Source: Streptomyces tagetis (GTDB lineage Bacteria > Actinomycetota > Actinomycetes > Streptomycetales > Streptomycetaceae). Taken from it: a DNA stretch of 64,000 nucleotides. Shown here in pieces: positions 25,920 through 34,200 of this stretch. Position 1 is the first letter of the stretch. Every line of letters begins with the position of its first letter. A program made the position numbers and the translations under genes. The notes beneath the pieces are model-generated. The model had not been told where the DNA came from and did not search any database. It saw only the letters and a program-made list of their open reading frames with translations. Where the stretch lies: the NCBI RefSeq assembly GCF_018069565.1, contig NZ_JAGPNL010000008.1:333036-397035 (forward strand), given 5' to 3'.

Positions 25920-26915
25920 TCACGGTGCCTCCGGGCCGGCCGCGGCGGCCTCGGAGCGGGCGAGGGAACGCGCCAGCCGGTCCCGGGCCGACCGGATCGC
26001 GTCGGTCAGGCCGGCCGGCTCCACCACCTCGAACTCCACCCCCAGCATCATCAGGTGCAGCACCATGACATCCGGGTCGGCGGCGCCGGTGCGCAGCAGG
26101 CAGCGGTCCGGACCGTCCGCCGTGAGCACCCCGACGGCCGGGGAGATCCGCTCGGCGGCCCGCGCCAACGGCATCGGCAGCCGCACCAGCGCGTGGGTGG
26201 CGTAGACCCGGGTGGAGACGCCCTCGGAGACGTACGCCGCGAGGTCCTCGGCGGGCGGCTCGCGCGGGGTGAAGCGCGGCCCGTGCGGCGGCGCCGGGGT
26301 GAGGCGGTCCACCCGGAAGGTGCGCCAGCCCGCCCGGTCCACGTCGAAGGCGACCAGGTACCAGAGGCGCTCGGTGCAGACCAGCCGGTACGGCTCGACG
26401 GTGCGGCGGCTCACCGTGCCGTCGTGGCCCCGGTAGGAACAGCGCAGCCGCTCCGTGTCCCGGCACAGCCGCGCCAGCTCGGTGAGGACGGCCGGGTCCA
26501 CGGCACGGGCCCCCGGGCGGCGGAGCATCGGCACCGTGACCGCGTTCAGGGCGCCGACCCGGCGGCGCAGCCGCTCCGGCAGCACCTGCTCCAGCTTGGC
26601 GAGGGCCCGTACGCAGCTCTCGTCGATCCCCTCGATGCCCTGCCCCGCGGCGGTGCGCAGCCCCACGGCGACCGCGACGGCCTCCTCGTCGTCCAGCAGC
26701 AGCGGCGGCAGCTCGGCGCCGGCCCCGAGCCGGTAGCCGCCGCCCGTGCCGGGGGCGGAGCCGACCGGGTAGCCCAGCTCGCGCAGCCGGTCCACGTCCC
26801 GGCGGACGGTGCGCGGGGAGACGCCGAGGCGGTCGGCGAGGTCGGTGCCGGACCACTCGCGGTGGGCCTGGAGCAGGGAGAGCAGGCGCAGCAGCCGTGC
26901 CGAGGTGTCGAGCAT
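25920..26915 (-). CDS. WYL-domain transcriptional regulator (YafY type)
   Basis: A 331-residue regulator: N-terminal winged helix of the HTH_11 type (LLRLLSLLQAHREWSGTDLADRLGVSPRTVRRDVDRLRELGYPV), then the linker GTGGGYRLG. A WYL domain follows (SRRTVEPYRLVCTERLWYLVAFDVDRAGWRTFRVDRL), then the WCX C-terminal extension. WYL domains bind small ligands or nucleic acids. ATG 26915 was chosen because the helix-turn-helix begins there; the frame stays open far upstream but only as a shadow. It is co-directional with the next gene (41 bp gap). Confidence 0.88.
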   Translation of the reverse strand: MLDTSARLLRLLSLLQAHREWSGTDLADRLGVSPRTVRRDVDRLRELGYPVGSAPGTGGGYRLGAGAELPPLLLDDEEAVAVAVGLRTAAGQGIEGIDESCVRALAKLEQVLPERLRRRVGALNAVTVPMLRRPGARAVDPAVLTELARLCRDTERLRCSYRGHDGTVSRRTVEPYRLVCTERLWYLVAFDVDRAGWRTFRVDRLTPAPPHGPRFTPREPPAEDLAAYVSEGVSTRVYATHALVRLPMPLARAAERISPAVGVLTADGPDRCLLRTGAADPDVMVLHLMMLGVEFEVVEPAGLTDAIRSARDRLARSLARSEAAAAGPEAP

Positions 26916-26956
26916 GCGTCCAGTCTGCCGACGGCCCCGGACGGCGGGCGCGGGGG

Positions 26957-27766
26957 TCAGCCCGGCAGGGCGGTGACCTCCACGGAGAGGTCGTTGTCCC
27001 GGGTGAAGTACGGCCCCGCCTCCAGCAGGCCGCCCGGGGCGCGCACCCGGGCCCGGGGGTAGGTGACCACGGGCTGCTTGTCGGCGATGTCGTCCAGGAG
27101 CCGGGCGACGCGCACGGCGGGGCCCTGCTCCCCGGCGGGACGCAGCCACAGGTCCCACACGCCGGGCTCCAGGGCGGTGTAGTCGACGGCGAGGCGGAAC
27201 TCCGTCCCCTCGGCGTCCAGCGCGGCCCGGCGCGCGCCGTCCGCGCCGGAGCCGGGGCGGGGCCGCAGCTCGGCGTGGGCGCCGGTGTCGAAACGGGTGC
27301 CGTACAGGCGTCCCCGCAGGGTCAGCCCCTCCTCGGCGAGGTGCGGCTCGCCCGCCTCGGCGTGCGGGGCGCGCAGCCAGCTCCGGACGGTGAGGTTGCC
27401 CTGCCGGGTGGCGTACGGGATGCGCACGGCGACGTGGCCGAGGAGTCCGCTCGGGGTGCGCTCGGTCAGGGAGCGCAGGTCGGTGACGCCGGGCACCAGG
27501 CGCAGCGGCTCGCCGTCGGACACGCGGGCGTAGGCGTCCCAGCGGCCCTCGGGCAGCAGGACGCTGCTGGGCAGCGCGGCGCGCAGCCGCCCCTCGGCGG
27601 CGGGGGCGAGGGGCAGGCCGACCTCGTCGTCCGCGTCGCGGCGGCGCAGTACGAGGTGGGCCGTGGCGGACTCGCCGCGCGCGGCGACGTCGAAGGTCAG
27701 TCCGCCCGCGGAGTCGGCGATGCAGTCGGCCCGCAACGGAGCGGCCGACGGAGCCTGCGGCGTCAT
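26957..27766 (-). CDS. Uncharacterised beta-rich protein
   Basis: A 269-residue soluble protein, rich in predicted beta-strands (LTFDVAARGESATAHLVLRRR, WDAYARVSDGEPLRLVPGV, VAVRIPYATRQGNLTVRSW, VWDLWLRPAGEQG). The pattern recalls the beta-sandwich modules appended to actinobacterial glycosyl- and glycerophosphotransferases, where similar stand-alone proteins are often called transferase. I do not recognise a catalytic motif. ATG 27766 has GGAGG about 10 nt upstream. It may form an operon with the WYL regulator downstream. Confidence 0.6.
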   Translation of the reverse strand: MTPQAPSAAPLRADCIADSAGGLTFDVAARGESATAHLVLRRRDADDEVGLPLAPAAEGRLRAALPSSVLLPEGRWDAYARVSDGEPLRLVPGVTDLRSLTERTPSGLLGHVAVRIPYATRQGNLTVRSWLRAPHAEAGEPHLAEEGLTLRGRLYGTRFDTGAHAELRPRPGSGADGARRAALDAEGTEFRLAVDYTALEPGVWDLWLRPAGEQGPAVRVARLLDDIADKQPVVTYPRARVRAPGGLLEAGPYFTRDNDLSVEVTALPG

Positions 27767-28266
27767 GCGGTGCGGTGCCTCCTCGGTCCTCTCGTCGTCC
27801 GTTGAGACCGGGAACCCGGGCTCCTGGTTGTCCCTGTCCGGTTGCGAAGTGGTCACGGTCGGGGAACAGGGGCCACCCGGGGTCCCGCCGGACGGGACCG
27901 GACACCGCCGGAACCGGTGGCCGCGCCCTCCCGGCACGCTCGCACGCCTTCCCCACGACGGCGATTTCCCGCCATCGTCGTCCGCCGCCCTCCGGCACGG
28001 GTTTCCCGATATGTCGACTGAAGATCCCCAGGCGGGACGGCTCTCCTCCCCCGCACAACCCCCTTGTGCCACGGAGAACTTGACGCCTGACGGAGGTTTC
28101 CGGCCACCGGGCGGGCGGACTCTTCGGATGATTCGATTCCGTTCGCCCCGGAGCGTGACCCCCGCCACGGATCGCCCGTTGTCTTCAGCATGAGCCGGGA
28201 ACCACCCCGGACATCGGACCGGGAGCCACCCGGCCCGGTCACGCACCGCATCCCGAGGAGCCACCC
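27767..28266. other. 500-bp divergent intergenic region
   Basis: No credible gene. It separates the minus-strand beta-rich protein from the plus-strand CxxC protein and should hold both promoters. The end near 28256 carries GAGGAG for the plus-strand gene. An imperfect inverted repeat (cgacggcga / ccatcgtcg, about 27956-27980) is present. The region is unusually long for this compact neighbourhood. Confidence 0.5.
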
Positions 28267-29073
28267 GTGCCGCGCATGCTCGACGTCAGCGACGAGGTAC
28301 GCGCCGAGATCGGCGACGAAGAAGCCGACCGCCTGCTCGCCGGGGGCCACGCCCCGGGCGCTTACGACTGCACGTCCTGCCGTACCCCGGGCGACTGCGA
28401 GCAGGAGCGGACCAGCACCGTCCTCTTCATCGGCGACGAGACCGCCGTCCTCGCCTTCGCCCACGCCGGCTGCCTGCCCTCGCAGGTCGTCAAGGTCACC
28501 GAGGAGCAGCTCCAGGGCGCCGTGAGGTCCATCAGCTCCGGCGCCGTCCCGCAGGAGCCCGCGCCGGCCGCGCCCGAGCAGCGCGCCGCGCCCGCGCCCG
28601 AGCAGGCCGTCCTCGGCGTGACCAGCGGACTGGTCCTGATCGCCGGGGAGCTGCACCCCGCGCTGGTGGTGGAGCCGACCGCGCCGATCGTGCGGCCGGG
28701 CACCACCGGCGCCGGGGACGACTTCCTGCCGCTCCTCATCGAGCAGGGCTTCCGGCCCGTCACCGAGCTGTCCACCGCGCCGTCCGTGCTGCACGGCTGG
28801 TCGGTGCTGCTCGCCATGGGCCAGTTGCACGCGGTGCTCCAGCCCGGGAACCACGGCGGCCGTCCGGTGGCCTGGTGGCAGGCGCACCAGCCGCTCCAGG
28901 TCACCGAGGGCTGGCGCACCGCGGCCAACAAGCACCAGCAGGTGCTGATGTTCGCCGCGCCGGTCGGGTCGATCGGCCGTCAGCCCCGCGAGGACCTGCT
29001 GCGGGACGCCCTGGACAAGGCCGCGGCCAACGGCCGGCTGGTCGCCGCCGCGCTGCCGCTCGCCGGTACCTGA
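28267..29073 (+). CDS. Uncharacterised conserved protein with N-terminal Cys motif
   Basis: A 268-residue protein. The N-terminal domain has CTSCRTPGDC followed by AHAGC, a possible metal-binding site, in a small alpha/beta module. After a Pro/Ala/Glu linker comes a second domain (LGVTSGLVLIAGELHPALVV, RPVAWWQAHQPLQVTEGWRTAANKHQQVLMFAA). GTG 28267 has GAGGAG about 6 nt upstream. I do not recognise the family; it looks like a Streptomyces-specific protein. Confidence 0.6.
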   Translation: MPRMLDVSDEVRAEIGDEEADRLLAGGHAPGAYDCTSCRTPGDCEQERTSTVLFIGDETAVLAFAHAGCLPSQVVKVTEEQLQGAVRSISSGAVPQEPAPAAPEQRAAPAPEQAVLGVTSGLVLIAGELHPALVVEPTAPIVRPGTTGAGDDFLPLLIEQGFRPVTELSTAPSVLHGWSVLLAMGQLHAVLQPGNHGGRPVAWWQAHQPLQVTEGWRTAANKHQQVLMFAAPVGSIGRQPREDLLRDALDKAAANGRLVAAALPLAGT

Positions 29074-29173
29074 GCCCGGCGGCGGCGCGGGCGGGCCGGT
29101 GACCCCCTCCCCCGCCGCCGGCGGGCCCGCCCGCCGACCGCATCCCTTCCGGCCCGGGGTCGTTTGGACATAC

Positions 29174-29491
29174 GTGCACGCATACGACTCCTTCCGCCGA
29201 TACGGTGGCCCCTCGGCCACGCCGATCTACGACGCGCTCTACGCCGAGTACGTCAAGACCTTCCGCTCCCTGCCGGGCGACCGCAGCGGCGAGGAGGAGC
29301 TGGGCTTCACCGGATTCGGGAACATCTTCCGCGGCCGGGGCGGATACAGCGCCTACAGCGCGGGCGCCCACAGCGCGCGGATCGGCCAGCCGTCGCCGTG
29401 GCAGCGCGTCGGCCCCCTGGTCCCGCCGGGCGCCGGGCCGCTGCGCCCCGCGCAGGCGGCGCTGCCGCCGGCCCCGCGCAGGGGCATCTGA
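29174..29491 (+). CDS. Uncharacterised 105-residue protein
   Basis: The first 50 residues look ordered and conserved-like (YDSFRRYGGPSATPIYDALYAEYVKTFRSLPGD, EEELGFTGFGNIFRG); the rest is Gly/Ala/Pro-rich and probably disordered. GTG 29174 is preferred because the ordered sequence begins there; there is no Shine-Dalgarno. It lies 100 bp after the CxxC protein in the same direction and before a terminator. Function unknown. Confidence 0.55.
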   Translation: MHAYDSFRRYGGPSATPIYDALYAEYVKTFRSLPGDRSGEEELGFTGFGNIFRGRGGYSAYSAGAHSARIGQPSPWQRVGPLVPPGAGPLRPAQAALPPAPRRGI

Positions 29492-29509
29492 GGACGCGCC
29501 GACGCGCGA

Positions 29510-29539
29510 GAGGGGCGGTCCCGTCCGGGACCGCCCCTC
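29510..29539. terminator. Bidirectional terminator between 105-aa gene and der
   Basis: A perfect 13-bp stem (gaggggcggtccc, 29510-29522, with 29527-29539) with a 4-nt loop between convergent stops. It serves the plus-strand gene and der. Confidence 0.8.
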
Positions 29540-29555
29540 CGCCGTGCCGCTCGGG

Positions 29556-31034
29556 CTACTTCTTCTTCGCGCCGCGCTTCTCGCGCACCCGCACCGAGAT
29601 GTGGATCGGCGTCCCCTCGAAGCCGAACTCCTCGCGCAGCCGGCGCTCGATGAACCGCCGGTAGCCGGCCTCGATGAAGCCCGAGGCGAAGAACACGAAC
29701 CGCGGCGGCCGGGTGCCCGCCTGCGTGCCGAACAGGATGCGCGGCTGCTTGCCGCCCCGCACGGGGTGCGGGTGGGCGGCGACCAGCTCGCCGAGGAAGG
29801 CGTTGAGCCGCCCCGTGGGCACCCGGGTCTCCCAGCCGGCGAGGGCGGTCTCGATCGCCGGGACCAGCTTCTCCATGTGCCGCCCGGTCTGCGCCGAGAT
29901 GTTGACGCGCGGCGCCCAGGTCACCTGGCCCAGCTCGGTCTCGATCTCCCGCTCCAGGTAGTAGCGGCGCTCCTCGTCGAGGGTGTCCCACTTGTTGTAC
30001 GCGAGGACCAGCGCGCGGCCCGCCTCCACGGCCATGGTGACGATCCGCTGGTCCTGCACCGAGATGGGGTCGGCGGCGTCGATGAGGACGACGGCGACCT
30101 CGGCCTTCTCGACGGCGGCGGCGGTGCGCAGCGAGGCGTAGTAGTCGGCGCCCTGCTGGAGGTGGACCCGCTTGCGGATGCCGGCGGTGTCGACGAAGGT
30201 CCAGCTCTTGCCGCCCAGCTCGATCCGCTCGTCGACCGGGTCGCGGGTGGTGCCGGCCAGCTCGTTGACCACCACGCGCTCCTCGCCGGCCACCTTGTTC
30301 AGCAGCGAGGACTTGCCGACGTTGGGCCGGCCGATCAGGGCGATGCGGCGCGGGCCGCCGACGGAGGTGCCGAAGGTCTGCTGGGGTGCCTCGGGCAGCG
30401 CCTCCAGGACCTGGTCCAGCATGTCGCCGGTGCCCCGGCCGTGCAGGGCGGAGACCGGGTGCGGCTCGCCCAGGCCCAGCGACCACAGGTAGGACGCGTC
30501 GGCCTCGCCGCTGGGTCCGTCGACCTTGTTGGCGCAGAGCACGACGGGCTTGCCGGCCTTGCGCAGCAGCCGTACGACGGCCTCGTCGGTGTCGGTGGCG
30601 CCGACCTTGGCGTCGACGACGAAGACGACCGCGTCGGCCGCCTCGATCGCGTACTCGGCCTGTGCGGCCACGGAGGCGTCGATGCCGAGGACGTCCTGCT
30701 CCCAGCCGCCGGTGTCGACGACCTTGAAGCGGCGGCCGGCCCACTCGGCCTCGTAGGTGACGCGGTCGCGGGTGACGCCGGGCCGGTCCTCGACGACCGC
30801 CTCGCGGCGGCCGATGATCCGGTTGACCAGGGTCGACTTGCCGACGTTGGGGCGGCCGACGACGGCGAGGACGGGCAGCGGGCCGTGCCCGGCCGCCTCG
30901 ATCGCGCCCTCGACGTCCTCGACGTCGAAGCCCTCTTCCGCGGCGAGCTCCATGAACGCCTCGTATTCGGCGTCGCCAAGCGCCCCGTGGTCGTGCTCCT
31001 CGCCCGAGCCCGCGGAGTGGATGTGGTCGTTCAT
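29556..31034 (-). CDS. der: Ribosome-associated GTPase Der (EngA)
   Basis: A 492-residue double GTPase needed for 50S subunit maturation. An acidic N-terminal extension precedes two complete G domains: GRPNVGKSTLVN/DTGGW/ANKVD, then GRPNVGKSSLLN/DTAGI/YNKWD. The C-terminal KH-like domain ends in a basic REKRGAKKK tail. Start at ATG 31034 with GAGG about 11 nt upstream; the frame extends to 31073. It is the last gene of the cmk-plsC-der unit, 57 bp after plsC. Confidence 0.95.
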   Translation of the reverse strand: MNDHIHSAGSGEEHDHGALGDAEYEAFMELAAEEGFDVEDVEGAIEAAGHGPLPVLAVVGRPNVGKSTLVNRIIGRREAVVEDRPGVTRDRVTYEAEWAGRRFKVVDTGGWEQDVLGIDASVAAQAEYAIEAADAVVFVVDAKVGATDTDEAVVRLLRKAGKPVVLCANKVDGPSGEADASYLWSLGLGEPHPVSALHGRGTGDMLDQVLEALPEAPQQTFGTSVGGPRRIALIGRPNVGKSSLLNKVAGEERVVVNELAGTTRDPVDERIELGGKSWTFVDTAGIRKRVHLQQGADYYASLRTAAAVEKAEVAVVLIDAADPISVQDQRIVTMAVEAGRALVLAYNKWDTLDEERRYYLEREIETELGQVTWAPRVNISAQTGRHMEKLVPAIETALAGWETRVPTGRLNAFLGELVAAHPHPVRGGKQPRILFGTQAGTRPPRFVFFASGFIEAGYRRFIERRLREEFGFEGTPIHISVRVREKRGAKKK

Positions 31035-31091
31035 GAAGTCCGTACCTCGTTCATCGTGGTGATCGGTGGGCACCCGGTTCCGGGTGCGCCA

Positions 31092-31760
31092 CTACTCGGA
31101 TGCCGCCGTGCGGCCGGTGAGCCGTCCGGCGTGGTCCAGATGCGCGGTGAGCTGCTTCTGGATGCGCTCGGTCGCCTCGTCCAGCGCTTTGCGGGTCCGC
31201 CGTCCGCTGCCGTCGCCCGCCTCGAAGGGGTCGCCGAAGACGACGTCGACCCGGGAGCGCAGGGGAGGCAGCCCCTTTATCAACCGGCCGCCCCGCCCGG
31301 AACTTCCCAGCACGGCGACCGGGACGATCGGGGCGCCGCCGCGCACGGCGAAGTAGGCGAGTCCGGCGCGCAGCGAGGCGAAGTCGCCGTCGCCCCGGGT
31401 GCCCTCGGGGAAGATGCCGAGCACCCCGCCGGCGTCCAGGACGCCCAGGGCGCGGGCTATCGCCGTGCGGTCGGTGGAGTGGCGGTCCACCTCCACCTGG
31501 CCGATGCCGGTCAGGAACGAGCCGAGCGGGCCGACGAACGCCTCCTTCTTGACGAGGAAGTGCGTCGGCCGGGGCGCGACCCCCATGACCATGGGGCCGT
31601 CGATGTTGTGCGAGTGGTTCACGGCGAAGATCAGCGGGCCGCTCGCGGGCACCCGCCAGGCGCCGAGCACCCGCGGTCTCCACAGGCCGTACATGAGGCC
31701 GACGCCGATGCGGCGCCCGACCTCGGCGCCCCTCTCGGACGCGACGGTGGCGGCGGTCAC
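31092..31760 (-). CDS. 1-acyl-sn-glycerol-3-phosphate acyltransferase (PlsC family)
   Basis: A 222-residue acyltransferase that should make phosphatidic acid from lysophosphatidic acid. It contains the catalytic block NHSHNID (NHxxxxD), the substrate block FPEGTRGDGDF, and the PIVPVAVLG motif IV. GTG 31760 overlaps the cmk stop in a GTGA tetramer, so translation is coupled to cmk. It lies between cmk and der. Confidence 0.88.
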   Translation of the reverse strand: MTAATVASERGAEVGRRIGVGLMYGLWRPRVLGAWRVPASGPLIFAVNHSHNIDGPMVMGVAPRPTHFLVKKEAFVGPLGSFLTGIGQVEVDRHSTDRTAIARALGVLDAGGVLGIFPEGTRGDGDFASLRAGLAYFAVRGGAPIVPVAVLGSSGRGGRLIKGLPPLRSRVDVVFGDPFEAGDGSGRRTRKALDEATERIQKQLTAHLDHAGRLTGRTAASE

Positions 31761-32452
31761 TTCCCCGCCCGCTTCTCCTCGACGAGGGTGACGACGCACT
31801 CGATGACCTGCGCGAGGGTGAGGTCGGTGGTGTCCACCTCGACGGCGTCGCCCGCCTTGGCCAGCGGGGAGGTCCTGCGGCTGGAGTCGGCGGCGTCCCG
31901 CTTGATCAGGGCCTCGCGGGTGGCGTGCACGTCGGCGCCCTTCAGCTCGCCGCTGCGGCGGGCGGCGCGGGCCTCCGCCGAGGCGGTGAGGAAGATCTTG
32001 AGGTCGGCGTCGGGCAGCACGGTGGTGCCGATGTCGCGGCCCTCGACGACGATGCCGCGCGGGGCGCCGGCGGCGATGGTGCGCTGCAGCTCGGTGATGC
32101 GGGTGCGCACCTCGGGGACGGCGCTGACCGCGCTGACCCTGGCGGTGACCTCCTGGGTGCGGATCGGGCCGGCCACGTCGACGCCGTCGACGGTGATGGC
32201 CGGGCCAGCCGGGTCGGTGCCGGAGAGGATCTCGGGCTTGCCGGCCGCGGCGGCGACGGCGTGCGGGTCGTCGGTGTCGATGCCGTTGGTCACCATCCAC
32301 CAGGTGATGGCCCGGTACTGGGCGCCGGTGTCCAGGTAGCTCAGGCCGAGCTGCGCCGCGACGGCCTTCGACGTGCTCGACTTCCCCGTGCCGGAGGGGC
32401 CGTCGATGGCGACAATCACGGCCGGCTCGGTCGGGGCGGCGCCGTTTTCCAC
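31757..32452 (-). CDS. cmk: Cytidylate kinase
   Basis: A 231-residue CMP/dCMP kinase. P-loop DGPSGTGKSS, the YLDTGAQYRA substrate segment, EGRDIGTTVLPDADLKIFLTAS and the lid RRDAADSSRRTSPL-like region (KRDAADSSRR) are all present. GTG 32452 is used, with AAGG about 10 nt upstream. First gene of cmk-plsC-der. A hairpin (32489-32515) lies just upstream and could be a leader structure. Confidence 0.93.
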   Translation of the reverse strand: MENGAAPTEPAVIVAIDGPSGTGKSSTSKAVAAQLGLSYLDTGAQYRAITWWMVTNGIDTDDPHAVAAAAGKPEILSGTDPAGPAITVDGVDVAGPIRTQEVTARVSAVSAVPEVRTRITELQRTIAAGAPRGIVVEGRDIGTTVLPDADLKIFLTASAEARAARRSGELKGADVHATREALIKRDAADSSRRTSPLAKAGDAVEVDTTDLTLAQVIECVVTLVEEKRAGK

Positions 32453-32488
32453 GAGGAGACACCTTCCTGGTGCGGTGCGGTGGGTGGG

Positions 32489-32515
32489 GTGCGGGGCGAT
32501 CGGTGCGCCCCGCAC
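32489..32515 (-). other. Leader hairpin upstream of cmk
   Basis: A perfect 10-bp inverted repeat (gtgcggggcg, 32489-32498, with 32506-32515) with 7-nt loop, 37 nt before the cmk start. It may be an attenuator, a second terminator of tyrA or neutral. Confidence 0.4.
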
Positions 32516-32580
32516 AAGGTTACTTGCTCCGCGCGGGCCCCAGGACCGGCCCGGGGCGGCACCGGGAGCGGGCCCGAAGC

Positions 32581-32619
32581 CGCCCGCCCGGGACCGGCGC
32601 GGGCGGTCCCGGGCGGGCG
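32581..32619 (-). terminator. Terminator of aroH-tyrA
   Basis: A perfect 15-bp stem (cgcccgcccgggacc, 32581-32595, with 32605-32619) and 9-nt loop, three bases beyond the tyrA stop. Confidence 0.8.
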
Positions 32620-32622
32620 CGG

Positions 32623-33708
32623 TCACTGCCGGATGGCCCAGCCCCGTTCGCTCAGCGCGGCCGTCAGCACGGCGGCGGCCTTCGGCTCGACCATGAGCTG
32701 CACCAGTCCGGCCTGCTGCCCGGTGGCGTGCTCGATGCGTACGTCCTCGATGTTGACCCCGGCCCGTCCGGCGTCGGCGAAGATGCGCGCGAGCTGGCCG
32801 GGCTGGTCGTCGATGAGGACGACCACGGTCTCGTAGGCCCGCGGGGCCGAGCCGTGCTTGCCCGGCACCCGGACCTGCCCGGCGTTGCCGCGCCGCAGGA
32901 CGGCCTCGATCCCGGCGCCGCCCTCGCGGCGCTTGTCGTCGTCGGCGGACTGGAGGGCGCGCAGGGCCCGCACCGTCTCCTCCAGGTCGGCGGCGACGTC
33001 CCCGAGCAGGTCGGCGACGGGCCCCGGGTTGGCGGAGAGGATGTCGATCCACATCCGGGGGTCGGAGGCGGCGATCCGGGTCACGTCCCGGATTCCCGGG
33101 CCGCACAGCCGTACGGCGGTCTCGTCGGCGTGCTCCAGGCGGGCGGCGACCATGCTGGAGACCAGGTGGGGCATGTGGGAGACGAGGGCGACGGCGCGGT
33201 CGTGGGCGTCGGCGTCCATGACGACCGGCACGGCCCGGCAGTACGAGACCAGTTCCAGGGCGAGGTTCAGCACCTCGGTGTCGGTCTCCCGGGTGGGGGT
33301 GAGCACCCAGGGGCGCCCCTCGAAGAGGTCGGCGGTGGCGGCCAGCGGGCCGGACTTCTCCCCGCCGGACATGGGGTGGGTGCCGATGTAGGCGGCCAGG
33401 TCGAGGCCGCGGGCCTCCAGTTCGCGCCGGGGGCCGCCCTTGACGCTGGCCACGTCGATGTAGGCGCGGGCGGCGCCGCGGCGCAGGGCGTCCGCGAGCA
33501 CGTCGGCGACGAGGGCGGGCGGGGCGGCGACGACGGCGAGGTCGACGGGGCCGTCCGGGGCCTCCTCGGTGCCGGCGCCGAGCGCGGCGGCGGTACGGGC
33601 CTGCTCGGGGTCCCGGTCGGCGAGGTGGACGGTGACGCCGCGCCGGGTCAGGGCGAGGGCGACGGAGGTGCCGATCAGGCCGGTGCCGATGACGAGGGCG
33701 CTTCTCAC
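32623..33708 (-). CDS. tyrA: Prephenate dehydrogenase with C-terminal ACT domain
   Basis: A 361-residue NAD(P)-dependent prephenate dehydrogenase of tyrosine synthesis. A Rossmann start (ALVIGTGLIGTSVALAL, VHLADRDPEQ) is followed by the active-site segments IGTHPMSGGEKSGP and DADAHDRAVALVSHMPHLVSS. A C-terminal ACT domain (VVVLIDDQPGQLARIFADAGRAGVNIEDVRIEH) probably senses tyrosine. GTG 33708 overlaps the aroH stop in GTGA, giving coupled translation with chorismate mutase. Confidence 0.93.
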   Translation of the reverse strand: MRSALVIGTGLIGTSVALALTRRGVTVHLADRDPEQARTAAALGAGTEEAPDGPVDLAVVAAPPALVADVLADALRRGAARAYIDVASVKGGPRRELEARGLDLAAYIGTHPMSGGEKSGPLAATADLFEGRPWVLTPTRETDTEVLNLALELVSYCRAVPVVMDADAHDRAVALVSHMPHLVSSMVAARLEHADETAVRLCGPGIRDVTRIAASDPRMWIDILSANPGPVADLLGDVAADLEETVRALRALQSADDDKRREGGAGIEAVLRRGNAGQVRVPGKHGSAPRAYETVVVLIDDQPGQLARIFADAGRAGVNIEDVRIEHATGQQAGLVQLMVEPKAAAVLTAALSERGWAIRQ

Positions 33709-34067
33709 TGGGCGATGTCCTTGCGCAGGGCCGCGGCGGCGCCGAGGTAGACGTGGGCGATCTCGGCGCGGGGCCGGTCGGACTCGATGTGGGCGAGGAG
33801 CCGGACGACGCGGGGCATGGCGCCCTCGATGTCGAGTTCCTGGGCGCAGATCAGCGGGACGTCGACGATGCCGAGCCCCCGGGCGGCGGCGGCCGGGAAG
33901 TCGCTGTGCAGGTCGGGGGTGGCCGTGAACCAGATGCTGATCAGGTCGTCGGCGGTGAGCCCGTTGCGTTCCAGGACTGCGGTGAGCAGGGCCGTGACCT
34001 GCTCGTCCATGTGGTCTGCGTCGTCCCGTTCGAGTTGGACGGCGCCCCGGACCGCTCGTACCGCCAC
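33705..34067 (-). CDS. aroH: Chorismate mutase, AroH type
   Basis: A 120-residue monofunctional chorismate mutase of the trimeric AroH fold: VRAVRGAVQLERDD with the active-site Arg, WFTATPDLHSDFPAAAAR, QELDIEGAMPRVVRLLAHIE and HVYLGAAAALRKDI. It converts chorismate to prephenate, the substrate of the coupled TyrA. GTG 34067 has AAGGAG 7 nt upstream. Confidence 0.93.
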   Translation of the reverse strand: MAVRAVRGAVQLERDDADHMDEQVTALLTAVLERNGLTADDLISIWFTATPDLHSDFPAAAARGLGIVDVPLICAQELDIEGAMPRVVRLLAHIESDRPRAEIAHVYLGAAAALRKDIAQ

Positions 34068-34200
34068 GGCGATGCTCCTTGCTGACGTGCGTATCGGCTG
34101 CTGTCCGTCCAGCCTAGCCAGCGCGGGGTGGGCCGGTGTGCGGCGACCGGTCGCTGAGACGGGAGGCCGGGCCCGCCGCCCGCCCCCGGCGCGGGCGGGT

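Noticed and set aside
25888..26856. 322-codon minus-strand ORF overlapping the WYL regulator
   Set aside because: Arg/Pro/Gly-rich shadow; the WYL frame has a complete helix-turn-helix and WYL motif.
29205..32339. 1044-codon plus-strand open frame across der and plsC
   Set aside because: Antisense shadow of der, plsC and cmk; no recognisable domain and no ribosome site.
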